DNA of 64,000 nt from assembly GCA_030038995.1 (NCBI GenBank), contig JASHQS010000115.1, positions 39,826 to 103,825 on the forward strand. Direction: 5' to 3'. The position numbers and the translations under genes were made by a program. Positions 17,680-25,686 of the stretch are shown here, in pieces. Origin of the DNA: Xanthobacteraceae bacterium (lineage in GTDB: Bacteria; Pseudomonadota; Alphaproteobacteria; Rhizobiales; Xanthobacteraceae). Each line of letters begins with the position of its first letter. The stretch's first letter is position 1. The notes below the pieces were generated by a model, which did not search any database, was not told where the DNA came from, and saw only the letters and a list, made by a program, of their open reading frames with translations.

Positions 17680-19286
17680 AACTCGCGCCAATATCGGCTC
17701 CGCGCTCGTCCGGCCTGGCCGCGGCGTTGGAGCAGTGGTCGGCGCTCCTCGGGCCTGCGCAGGTCTTGACCGAAGCGGCCGCATTGGCCGCGGCGCAGAC
17801 CGCGACCTATCCAACGCATCAGCGCGTGTTGGCAATCGTGCGGCCCGGGACACGCGACGAGGTGCGCGCGTGCGTGCGGGTGGCGAACCTTCATGGAGTT
17901 GCGCTCTACCCGATCAGCACGGGCAAGAATTGGGGGTTCGGATCCCGCGTTCCCTGTTTTGACGGGACCGTCATTCTCGATCTCGGACGGCTCGACAGGA
18001 TCGTCGAACTCGATGAGGAACTCGCCTATGTCGTGGTCGAGCCGGGCGTAACCCAGCAGCAGCTTCACGAGTACCTGCAGCGCGAGACTGGCGGCCGCCT
18101 ATGGCTCGATGCCACGTCGTCGAGCGCGGCCTGCAGCCTGATCGGCAATCTGCTCGAGCGCGGTCATGGCGTCACGACGTATTGCGATCACGCCGCGCAG
18201 GCGGCCGACTACGAGGTGATCCTTCCGACCGGGGAGTGCATTCACACCGGCTATGGCGCCTTTGCAGACTCGGCCACGCGCGCCCTCGACGCCTGGGGGC
18301 TGGGTCCGTGTCTGACCGGTCTGTTCTCCCAATCGAGTTTCGGCATCATCACGAGAGCCACTATCTGGTTGATGCGCGCGCCCGAGCACGCCGAGGTGGC
18401 GTTCTTCACGGTGGACCGCCCGGACGCGTTCGAGAGGCTCGTCGACGAACTCCGTCCGCTCCGCCTCGACCGGCTTCTCAGATGCGGCCCGTTCTTTGGC
18501 AACATTTACCAGGCTCTGCAAAAAGTGACGAAATATCCCTGGGAATTGACCGGCGGCGCCGTCCCGCTGGCGACCGAGATTGCCTTGCAGCTCGGCAAGC
18601 AGCACCGCTTTGGTCTTTGGAACGGGTCGTTGGCATTGTACGGGACACATGATGAAGTCGCTGCGCAGAAGCAGCGCTTAATGCAAGTCCTGCGCAACAA
18701 CGCGCAATGGCATGCCTTTGTCGACAAACAGCCATCGAACCTCGACCAGACGTTCCCCGCATCCCGACACAGCGAAGTGCGCAGCGTGGTAGCGGGCTTC
18801 ACCGGCGCGATCGGCTCGACGGGGTTGCCGGCGGGCTACTGGCGCATGCGAACGCCGCCGGGCGGCCCTCGATGGGTCGATCTCGATCGCGACGGATGCG
18901 GGTTCAAGTTTTGGACTGCGACGACGCCGTTCCGCGGCCGCGATGCCGCGCGTGCTGCAGCGATCGCGACCGAGACCATTCTGCGTCACAATTTCGAGCC
19001 CAGCATCGGCATCTTACCGGTGCGCGAACGCGCGCTTCAGTTCCACATCGCATGCGCGTACGACCGTCAAGTCAGCGGCGAGGACGAAGCGGTCATGGCC
19101 TGCCATGAGGAATTGAGTGAGCGCCTCATGGATTGCGGCTATTACCCGACCCGGCTCGGCCCCGGATCGATGCATGCGCTGCAGCGCTGGGAGCCGGCGT
19201 ACAATCGGCTGCTGCAAACGTTGAAGCACGCGATAGACCCTAACGATATCATTGCGCCGGGTCGGTACCAGGCCGGTCCGCCGTGA
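17598..19286 (+). CDS. FAD-linked oxidase, VAO / 4-cresol dehydrogenase type
   Basis: 562 residues. The FAD-binding PCMH domain is seen in the PISTGKNWGFG, VILDLGRLDRI, VVVEPGVTQQQL and GNLLERGHGVTTYCDH segments, which follow the vanillyl-alcohol-oxidase pattern (family GNALDRGxGxTxYGDH). The C-terminal substrate cap ends in PNDIIAPGRYQ, the usual family terminus. Such enzymes oxidise phenolic benzylic positions or amino alcohols. With an HpaB-like phenol hydroxylase encoded nearby, an aromatic residue is a plausible substrate. The 82-base overlap with the cupin gene and the Ala/Ser-rich first 40 residues leave the exact start uncertain. Confidence 0.8.
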   Translation: MDRVQSARPTSDDRGCGSAQQGDAAPVELAPISAPRSSGLAAALEQWSALLGPAQVLTEAAALAAAQTATYPTHQRVLAIVRPGTRDEVRACVRVANLHGVALYPISTGKNWGFGSRVPCFDGTVILDLGRLDRIVELDEELAYVVVEPGVTQQQLHEYLQRETGGRLWLDATSSSAACSLIGNLLERGHGVTTYCDHAAQAADYEVILPTGECIHTGYGAFADSATRALDAWGLGPCLTGLFSQSSFGIITRATIWLMRAPEHAEVAFFTVDRPDAFERLVDELRPLRLDRLLRCGPFFGNIYQALQKVTKYPWELTGGAVPLATEIALQLGKQHRFGLWNGSLALYGTHDEVAAQKQRLMQVLRNNAQWHAFVDKQPSNLDQTFPASRHSEVRSVVAGFTGAIGSTGLPAGYWRMRTPPGGPRWVDLDRDGCGFKFWTATTPFRGRDAARAAAIATETILRHNFEPSIGILPVRERALQFHIACAYDRQVSGEDEAVMACHEELSERLMDCGYYPTRLGPGSMHALQRWEPAYNRLLQTLKHAIDPNDIIAPGRYQAGPP

Positions 19287-19337
19287 CCGCACCAAGCGGC
19301 TTCCGCCGTGTGGCTGCGACAACCATCCGGATTTTCG

Positions 19338-20168
19338 CTAGGGGACGGATGTGAACCCGCCGCCGGAATCCGGTTCGCGCCCGAGCGCCGAGGCAAGCCG
19401 CGCCGCGATCAGCCTGAACAGCAGAGCCTGGCCGGCCTTCGTATAAAAGTGGGCGCCCGGCAAGTGGCGGCAGTCGCAGCGGCCAGTCGTGACTTCTTGC
19501 CATGCCTCTAGCGCTTCAGTACTGACAGACGCGTCACCCTCGCCGCTCACAGCCAGTATCGGACACTCTATCGCCGGGTCGACCTTCGGCATCCATGTTT
19601 CATATGCTTCAAAATCGGCCCGTATCACAGGCACCTGGATTTCCATGAGTTCCCGATCGTCGAGGACGACCTGAAGGGTGCCGCCGAATTGGCGAATTGT
19701 CTCGATCAGCTCCTTGTCGGGCAAGCGATGGAGCGGCCGGGCACGGTGGCAAAAGGCTCCCGGTGCCGCATGACCGCTGACGATCAGATCAAGCGGGGCC
19801 GGGCTCGACGTCGCAATGAGATGGCGCACGAGTTCGAACGCCACGATCGCGCCCATGCTGTGGCCGAACAAGACGAATGGCCGATCGAGCAGCGGGACGA
19901 TCGCCTCGCTTACGGCAGAGACGAGCTCACGCATGCTGCGGATCGGCGGCTCTTTAAATCGACCCTCCCGGCCCGGCAGCTGCACCGCGCAAAGTTCGAC
20001 GTAGCTGGGAAATTCGCCGTTCCAGGCTCGAAACGTGCTGGCGCTGCCGCCGGCGTGCGGCAACAGAAAAAGGCGGACACTTGGATCAACGACCCGTTGC
20101 GGCCGCACCAGCCAACGGCGCGTCTCGCCCTCCTCGACGCTCGATTGATCGTCGCTTTGCAGCGTCAT
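19338..20168 (-). CDS. Type II thioesterase (GrsT/RifR-like)
   Basis: 276-residue alpha/beta hydrolase that removes wrongly primed or stalled acyl groups from carrier proteins. LFLLPHAGG and VQLPGREGRF are the conserved N-terminal motifs, GHSMGA holds the nucleophile Ser, GEGDASVS the acid, and LPGAHFY the His. The track start is a TTG at 20189; ATG 20168 gives the usual distance to the first motif. Convergent with the oxidase gene and downstream of mbtH on the same strand. Confirms that the cluster uses carrier-bound intermediates. Confidence 0.9.
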   Translation of the reverse strand: MTLQSDDQSSVEEGETRRWLVRPQRVVDPSVRLFLLPHAGGSASTFRAWNGEFPSYVELCAVQLPGREGRFKEPPIRSMRELVSAVSEAIVPLLDRPFVLFGHSMGAIVAFELVRHLIATSSPAPLDLIVSGHAAPGAFCHRARPLHRLPDKELIETIRQFGGTLQVVLDDRELMEIQVPVIRADFEAYETWMPKVDPAIECPILAVSGEGDASVSTEALEAWQEVTTGRCDCRHLPGAHFYTKAGQALLFRLIAARLASALGREPDSGGGFTSVP

Positions 20169-20250
20169 CCGCGCGGACAATGTCGCCAAAACATCGAGGT
20201 GGCCGCAATGGCAGGGTCAGCCGCTCCGACACGGCACTTGGCGGCCGCGG

Positions 20251-20487
20251 TCATCCTCGCTCGCTTGCCTGCGGATGATCGGCCGCCATGGCCTCGCGCA
20301 GGGTGCGTGGCCGCATGTCGTTCCATACCTCCTCAATATAGGCCAAGCACTCTGCTTTCATCCCGCTCACGCCGACCTCTTTCCAACCGGCGGGGATTTC
20401 GCGATCTTCCAACCAGATCGAATATTGCTCCTCGTGATTGACTACGACGCGGTATCGCCGTTCGTCTTGCTGAGCGTCATCGATCAT
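20251..20487 (-). CDS. mbtH: MbtH-like protein
   Basis: 78-residue chaperone/activator of NRPS adenylation domains. Family signature: [32 protein letters not shown]. The Pro normally following SxW is Leu here (SIWLED). The track ORF begins at 20595, but ATG 20487, with GGAGAGG upstream, gives the standard length. It probably serves the four A domains in this window and any further left. Its divergent gap to 20741 contains no other gene that I recognise. Confidence 0.92.
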   Translation of the reverse strand: MIDDAQQDERRYRVVVNHEEQYSIWLEDREIPAGWKEVGVSGMKAECLAYIEEVWNDMRPRTLREAMAADHPQASERG

Positions 20488-20741
20488 TGTCCTCTCCCGG
20501 CGGCGGCGGCGGATGACTTTAGTTTCTCCGACCAATGCCTCATGTAGAAAGATCAGGTAAGAGCAGGATGAGCTTGCGGCTGGCTTTTCTACCATTTACC
20601 ATTGCATGGCACAAGGAATTCATCCGGTCTGTGGGGTGGCGCGTGCATAGCCGGCGAGAATCCCTGACCGAGTGCGGCAAGCAGGGCACGAATTTCCACA
20701 ATTCAACTTCACCGGCCGTATCACACAGCGCCGAGCTTTAT

Positions 20742-22976
20742 GTGCTGCCGCTCAATAGCGTCCGAAGCATGGATGCAGCACGTGTCGGGCTGAAGGCGGC
20801 GCGGCTTGCGCAAATGATGCGCGAGGGTTTTCGGGTGCCGGATGGGTTTGTATGTACGGTCGAGGCCGGCAGGCGCTTCTATAGCGGCAATAATCTGTCG
20901 TCCGACAGCCCTTCCGAAGCATTTGCGCGCGCCGCTCTTCCCGATGCTGTTGTTGCTGCGCTCGATGACGCTTCCGGCGGCCGTTGGGCCGTCCGCTCGT
21001 CGGCAGTTCATGAAGACGCGACGGATGCATCTTTCGCCGGTTTATACCGCACAATCCTCGACGTGAGCGGTCGGGAGGATCTGCATCGTGCCGTGCGTCT
21101 TTGCTGGGCGGCGATTACGTGTCCCGGGTTGCGCAAGTACCGCTCGGAGCGGGAGTCCAGCGCCGAGCCGCAGCTCGCGCTGCTGATCCAGCGCCAACTT
21201 GCAGCGCGAGTCGCCGGCGCCGCTTGCAGCCACGATCCGCTCAGCGATGCCGATGGCATTGTCATCAGCGCGGTGCGTGGGGTTGCCGCGCCTCTGCTCG
21301 CGGGTGCATGCGATGGTGAGGACTGGATCGTCGGCGAAACATGCGCGTGCCTTCGCAGCCGTGGCGTGCTGACCGCAGCAGAAGCGAGCGCCGTCGCCGC
21401 CCTGGTAGCCGATGTGACGAAGCGGCTGGCGGCTCCCCAACAGGTGGAATGGGCATTCGAGGGAGATCGGCTTTATCTATTGCAGACCCGGCCATTGCCC
21501 GATCGCAGGCCCGAGACGGTGTGGCGGGCGCCGCTCCCCGGAGCGTGGTTGCGTAATGTCCGTCTCGGCGAATGGCTGGGAGCGCCGGTGACGCCGTTGA
21601 TGGCGAGCTGGTTGCTACCCGCACTTGAACGTGGTGCCTCCGCGTTTCGTCGTCGCTGGACCGGCTTATCGATGCCGCAGCCGCCGAGCGTACGGGTTCA
21701 CGGTTGGTATTTTGCCAACGTCAATTCCGTGCCGCACAAGCTGTCCGGAATCGTTCTCATGATGGTCCGGATCGCTGCGCATCTTGCACGCCATCCGCGG
21801 CGCGGAACGATCGTGTTCATGGGGGCGTTGAGCGATCCCGCAGCACGACTGTGTCTGCAGGAGTGGGACCGTCACAATGGGGCAACCGTCCAAGCATGGT
21901 TGCAGGGGCTTGCCGAGCGATTGCCGCAGCTTGATGGCAAGCAGCAGCTGCTGCAGCTCGATCGCCTGGTCCAACACGTCGCGCAGGGCTTCGGCCTGTT
22001 ATCCGGTATTTGTAGCGCCGCTTGGAACGCCGAGCTTCTTCTCGTTGAACATTGTCGGCGTCATCTGCCGCCGGAGTTTGGGGCTATGGCACAGCGGTTG
22101 CTGTGCGGTCTATCGCCGCCCGCGCCGGAACCGAGCATGGCACTGACGCTCGATTGGGCGGAGCCGACGGCGCAAGAGTTGAATCTGCCGCATGATTCCG
22201 GCATGCGGGCGGCGCGGATCGAGGCCGCAGCGGCGGAACGGGACCGCGCGGCCGGCAGGATTTTCGAGACGTTGGCGGCGAACGAGCCCGCGCGCAAGCG
22301 CTTCGTACGGCTGCTCGATCGGGCATCCCGTTTGGCCAAGAACCGCAGCCGCTGTGCTCGGGAAGCCACCCGCTGTTGGCCGCTCATGCGCCGCGCGCTG
22401 CTTGCGCTCGGCGCTATATGCGTCGACACGGGAAGCCTGGAGCATGTGGAGGACGTCTTTTTCCTCGATCGGGCGGAATTGGAGGCCTGCTTGGATGGGC
22501 ATTCTCCTGATTTGCGTGCCGCCGTGCGGGAGCGGCGCACACTGCACCGCCGCCAACGCCGCCTCGCGCCGCCGCTACAACTGGGCAGCCTGCCGGCTTC
22601 GTTCCAACGCGCCCTGGCCATCGCCGAAGTGCTGCGGGAAGCCCCGCGCTCGGCGGGATTGATGAAAGGCTTGCCCGCTAGTCCGGGCCGCGCCAGTGGT
22701 GCGGTGCGAATCATTCATGAGGCCGCCGAATTGGCCGAGCTGCGTCAAGGCGAGGTTCTCGTCGCACCGCTTTTAGTGCCGGCCTGGGTGCCGTTGGCCG
22801 TTCAAGCGAGCGCCGCCGTGGTTGATACTGGCAATCACCTGGCCCACGCGTGCATGGTTGCACGCGAGATCGGCCTCCCCTGCGTCGTCGGTGTGGGGCA
22901 TGCGACCACGTCTTTGCGCACGGGCGAATGGATTACCGTGGATGGCAGCTCCGGGACCGTGGAGCGGGTCGACTAG
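20742..22976 (+). CDS. PEP-synthase / rifampin-phosphotransferase-like dikinase
   Basis: About 744 residues. The N-terminal 300 are a PPDK_N-type ATP-grasp domain (RVGLKAARLAQM...FRVPDGFV, RWAVRSSAVHEDATDASFAG, QVEWAFEGD...LLQTRPLP). A divergent middle follows, and the C-terminal 80 form the phosphohistidine swivel domain (NHLAHACMVAREIGLPCVVG, catalytic His kept). The PEP-binding barrel of true PEP synthase is missing. ATP domain, substrate domain and terminal His domain is the layout of rifampin phosphotransferase. It may phosphorylate the product (protection) or an intermediate. Start uncertain: GTG 20742 gives VLPLNSV as in relatives; ATG 20568 or 20769 are alternatives. Confidence 0.8.
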   Translation: MLPLNSVRSMDAARVGLKAARLAQMMREGFRVPDGFVCTVEAGRRFYSGNNLSSDSPSEAFARAALPDAVVAALDDASGGRWAVRSSAVHEDATDASFAGLYRTILDVSGREDLHRAVRLCWAAITCPGLRKYRSERESSAEPQLALLIQRQLAARVAGAACSHDPLSDADGIVISAVRGVAAPLLAGACDGEDWIVGETCACLRSRGVLTAAEASAVAALVADVTKRLAAPQQVEWAFEGDRLYLLQTRPLPDRRPETVWRAPLPGAWLRNVRLGEWLGAPVTPLMASWLLPALERGASAFRRRWTGLSMPQPPSVRVHGWYFANVNSVPHKLSGIVLMMVRIAAHLARHPRRGTIVFMGALSDPAARLCLQEWDRHNGATVQAWLQGLAERLPQLDGKQQLLQLDRLVQHVAQGFGLLSGICSAAWNAELLLVEHCRRHLPPEFGAMAQRLLCGLSPPAPEPSMALTLDWAEPTAQELNLPHDSGMRAARIEAAAAERDRAAGRIFETLAANEPARKRFVRLLDRASRLAKNRSRCAREATRCWPLMRRALLALGAICVDTGSLEHVEDVFFLDRAELEACLDGHSPDLRAAVRERRTLHRRQRRLAPPLQLGSLPASFQRALAIAEVLREAPRSAGLMKGLPASPGRASGAVRIIHEAAELAELRQGEVLVAPLLVPAWVPLAVQASAAVVDTGNHLAHACMVAREIGLPCVVGVGHATTSLRTGEWITVDGSSGTVERVD

Positions 22977-22991
22977 TCTGAGGCAGCAGTC

Positions 22992-24449
22992 ATGGGCGTT
23001 CGCAATGGGGCGCAATATCTCGACTCGCTCAAGGATGATCGGCTCATCATCTATGACGGCCGCCCCGTCGGATCGGTGGCAGACGAGCCGGGTTTGCGCA
23101 ACACGGCTAAAGTAGTTGCACAGTTTTACGATTTTCAAACGAGCGCTGAAAACCTCGACAGCATGACCTATTGTACCGCCGATGGCGAACGGGTCGGCAT
23201 GGCCTTCAAAGAGGCGCGCACCAAGGACGCCTTGCGCCAGCGCGCGGTCGCGTACGGCCTTTGGGCGGAAGTGACATGCGGGTTCATGGGCCGCAGCCCC
23301 GATTACATGAACAGCTTTCTGTCGACGCTCGGCAGCGTGTCCGTGCTGCTCTCGGACGTCGATCCGCAGCTGGGCGAGCGCGCCCGCAACATCTACCTCG
23401 AAGCACGCAGCCGGGATCTCTGTTACACCCATACGTTTGCCGAGCCGTTCAAGGTGCTGCCGGCGCCCCCGCACGAGCCGGCGCCGGCCTGCATTGTCGT
23501 GCGGGAGACTGATGACGGCCTCGTCATCCGAGGAGCGCGCGCGCTTGCCACGCTGGCACCTTTCGCCAACATGAACTTCGATCTCCCTGGGGGCGCCGCT
23601 TGTCGACACAACGACATCCCGTACTTGTGCGGGTTCGTGACGCCGGTTGCGGCACCAGGGTTGCGCTGGATCTGCCGTGACAAGCACGACGTCAACCACA
23701 CGGATTCGCGGCTGGCAGCGCGCCTGGACGAAATGGACTGCGTCGCGATCTTCGACGACTGCCTCATCCCGTGGAGCTCGGTGTACATGTTCGTGCCGCT
23801 TTCGGCGGCACTGCCCGGTTTTGATTACGTGATGTCAGTGCTGCAGCATCACGTGCTAATCCGCTCGATTGCCAAGACCCGGTTTGTATTGGGCTTGGCG
23901 CATCTGATCGCAGAATCCTCCCGCGTCAACCAGTTCATCAATGTCCAGGAGCGGCTGGGAGAGATGGTATGCTGGTTACGCACGCTCGAGGCATTCGCCG
24001 TAGCGGCGGTGGAGGATGCGGTATTTGAGGAACGCAGTCAGATCTTTTATCCGAATCCGCGCACCACGGAAGTCGCGGGGATATGGGCGGCGCAACTGTA
24101 TCCGCGGATGATCAGCCACCTTCTTGATCTGGGCGGCAGCCGTCACGTCTCGACCACGCAGGAGCGGACGCTCGACTTGTTGGGCGATCTCGCGGAACAG
24201 CACTTCCGCGGCGACAGCACCGATGCCAAGGAGAACATAGCGCTGTTTCGCCTCGCGTGGGAGGTGGCTGGCAGCACGTGGGGCGCGCGACAAGACCTTT
24301 ACGAGCGCTTTCATTTCGGCGACGCGACGCTGCGCAAGGTTGGCGGCTATCTGCGGTTCGACCGATCTCAAGCGGTTGAGATGGTGCGCCGAATTCTCAG
24401 TTCGCCATTGCAGTCCGATGCGATCTTCCCCGTGCCGAAACGCAATTGA
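22992..24449 (+). CDS. HpaB-family FADH2-dependent monooxygenase
   Basis: 485-residue oxygenase component related to 4-hydroxyphenylacetate 3-monooxygenase and PvcC. N-terminal NGAQYLDSLKDDR, GFMGRSPDYMN and the aromatic/His pattern around YTHTFAEP are typical, and the four-helix acyl-CoA-dehydrogenase-like C-terminal half is present. It hydroxylates phenols ortho to OH using FADH2 from a separate reductase, and none is encoded in this window. Implies a Tyr-, hydroxyphenylglycine- or similar phenolic building block. GAGG lies 8 nt before the ATG, 15 bases after the dikinase stop. Confidence 0.88.
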   Translation: MGVRNGAQYLDSLKDDRLIIYDGRPVGSVADEPGLRNTAKVVAQFYDFQTSAENLDSMTYCTADGERVGMAFKEARTKDALRQRAVAYGLWAEVTCGFMGRSPDYMNSFLSTLGSVSVLLSDVDPQLGERARNIYLEARSRDLCYTHTFAEPFKVLPAPPHEPAPACIVVRETDDGLVIRGARALATLAPFANMNFDLPGGAACRHNDIPYLCGFVTPVAAPGLRWICRDKHDVNHTDSRLAARLDEMDCVAIFDDCLIPWSSVYMFVPLSAALPGFDYVMSVLQHHVLIRSIAKTRFVLGLAHLIAESSRVNQFINVQERLGEMVCWLRTLEAFAVAAVEDAVFEERSQIFYPNPRTTEVAGIWAAQLYPRMISHLLDLGGSRHVSTTQERTLDLLGDLAEQHFRGDSTDAKENIALFRLAWEVAGSTWGARQDLYERFHFGDATLRKVGGYLRFDRSQAVEMVRRILSSPLQSDAIFPVPKRN

Positions 24450-24450
24450 G

Positions 24451-25407
24451 ATGACAGTGGCCCAGCGCGACACTCCGGTGCGGTTGCGTTTGGCGAAAAC
24501 CGCGCATTTGGCGCACTATTTCGAAAGACGCGGCGACGCGCTCGCGTTTTATCGGCGTGTCCGCAGGGTCGGGGAGCCCCCGCCGGCATTCGGCGCCGAG
24601 CATGTGCTTTATCATTCCTGGCTGCCCGGCTTCCTGGAACTCGACCGAGGCGAGGTCGAGCTCATCCGCCTCTGGATCAAGCAGGGCGGTTCCCCTCCAT
24701 CGCTGTCGGGCGCGCTCAGCGCGACGCTTGCCGCCCGCGGCTGGTGCGACGCCAATGCCGAGATGCGGCTGGATCAGCTGCTGGAAAAGGCCTTCACGGT
24801 GTTTCCGGCGGTGCAAAATCCCGTCGAGCTAGGCGCGTTTCTCGGCGAAGTGGCCACACGGCGGCCCCGCACCATCGTGGAAATCGGCACCGCTGGCGGC
24901 GGTACGCTCTATTGCCTGTGCCAGCTCGCCGCCGCCGATGCGCTTATCGTCAGCATCGATTTCCCCGGTGATCGCTACGGCGAGGGGGCGGACGACCAAG
25001 AGTGCCAGCTGTTCGCGAGCTTCGTCGCCGCGGAACAAAGACTCGAATTCATCAGGGATCGTTCGTTTCACCATAGCACCAAGCGCGATCTTGCGAAACT
25101 TCTCGCGGGCCGCAGAGTCGACTTGTTATTGATTGATGGCGACCATTCTTACGCGGGGGCGAAATCCGACTTCGACATGTATCGGGAGTTCGTGGCGCCG
25201 GGTGGGCTCATCGTCTTCCACGATATTTTGATGTTTCCCGACACCTGGGGCCGAGGTTTCGATGTCGGAATCTTGTGGCAGGAGATCGCCGGAAAATTTC
25301 ATACGCGCGAAATCATCGATCTGAGCGCGCCGCCGCTTCCGCCGCCGCCGAACGAGGCGGAACATTGGGGACTGCCGGCGCTCGGATTTGGATTGGTGAT
25401 GCCGTGA
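24451..25407 (+). CDS. CmcI-like class I methyltransferase (Methyltransf_24)
   Basis: 318 residues. The C-terminal 220 carry IVEIGTAGGGTLYCL (SAM motif I), VSIDFPGD, LLLIDGDHSYAGAKSDFDMY (metal-binding Asp/His of the cephalosporin-7-alpha-hydroxylase/rhamnosyl O-MT group) and GGLIVFHDI. The N-terminal 100 residues are a helical extension I do not recognise. ATG 24451 is one base after the HpaB stop, so the pair is coupled. A catechol made by the HpaB enzyme could then be O-methylated, an attractive inference. The track start at 24340 lies inside the HpaB gene. Confidence 0.82.
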   Translation: MTVAQRDTPVRLRLAKTAHLAHYFERRGDALAFYRRVRRVGEPPPAFGAEHVLYHSWLPGFLELDRGEVELIRLWIKQGGSPPSLSGALSATLAARGWCDANAEMRLDQLLEKAFTVFPAVQNPVELGAFLGEVATRRPRTIVEIGTAGGGTLYCLCQLAAADALIVSIDFPGDRYGEGADDQECQLFASFVAAEQRLEFIRDRSFHHSTKRDLAKLLAGRRVDLLLIDGDHSYAGAKSDFDMYREFVAPGGLIVFHDILMFPDTWGRGFDVGILWQEIAGKFHTREIIDLSAPPLPPPPNEAEHWGLPALGFGLVMP

Positions 25408-25686
25408 AATCCGCACGCGGCGGACAGCGTGGTGTTCTTGTGAGCGGCGGCCAATTCCTCGCTCGTGCAAGCTGCGGGCCGCGCGTCGCGCGTCACGCGG
25501 TTGCCGATCGCCGTCGCCGCGCCCACGCGCTGGATGCCGCCACCTGCCAAGCTCGCGCCGTTTTCGGTGAGTCGGCGAGATTGACACCAAACGTTGTACT
25601 CAAAGACGCGCGTTGGTTGCACGAGCGCGAACTCTGAGGCATATTGGACGAGGCCGGTCGAGACCTTCTTCTGACAAGGGGTACGG

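Noticed and set aside
20620-20720. Cobalamin-riboswitch-like sequence upstream of the dikinase
   Set aside because: CCGGCGAGAATCC recalls part of such a riboswitch, tempting because of the B12-type methylases, but the conserved B12 box (GCCACTG) and the rest of the core are absent.
25275-25637. Possible small gene before the second NRPS
   Set aside because: Begins inside the methyltransferase gene in another frame and has no domain or ribosome site. The gap 25408-25686 has an isolated TTGACA (25581) but no matching -10.
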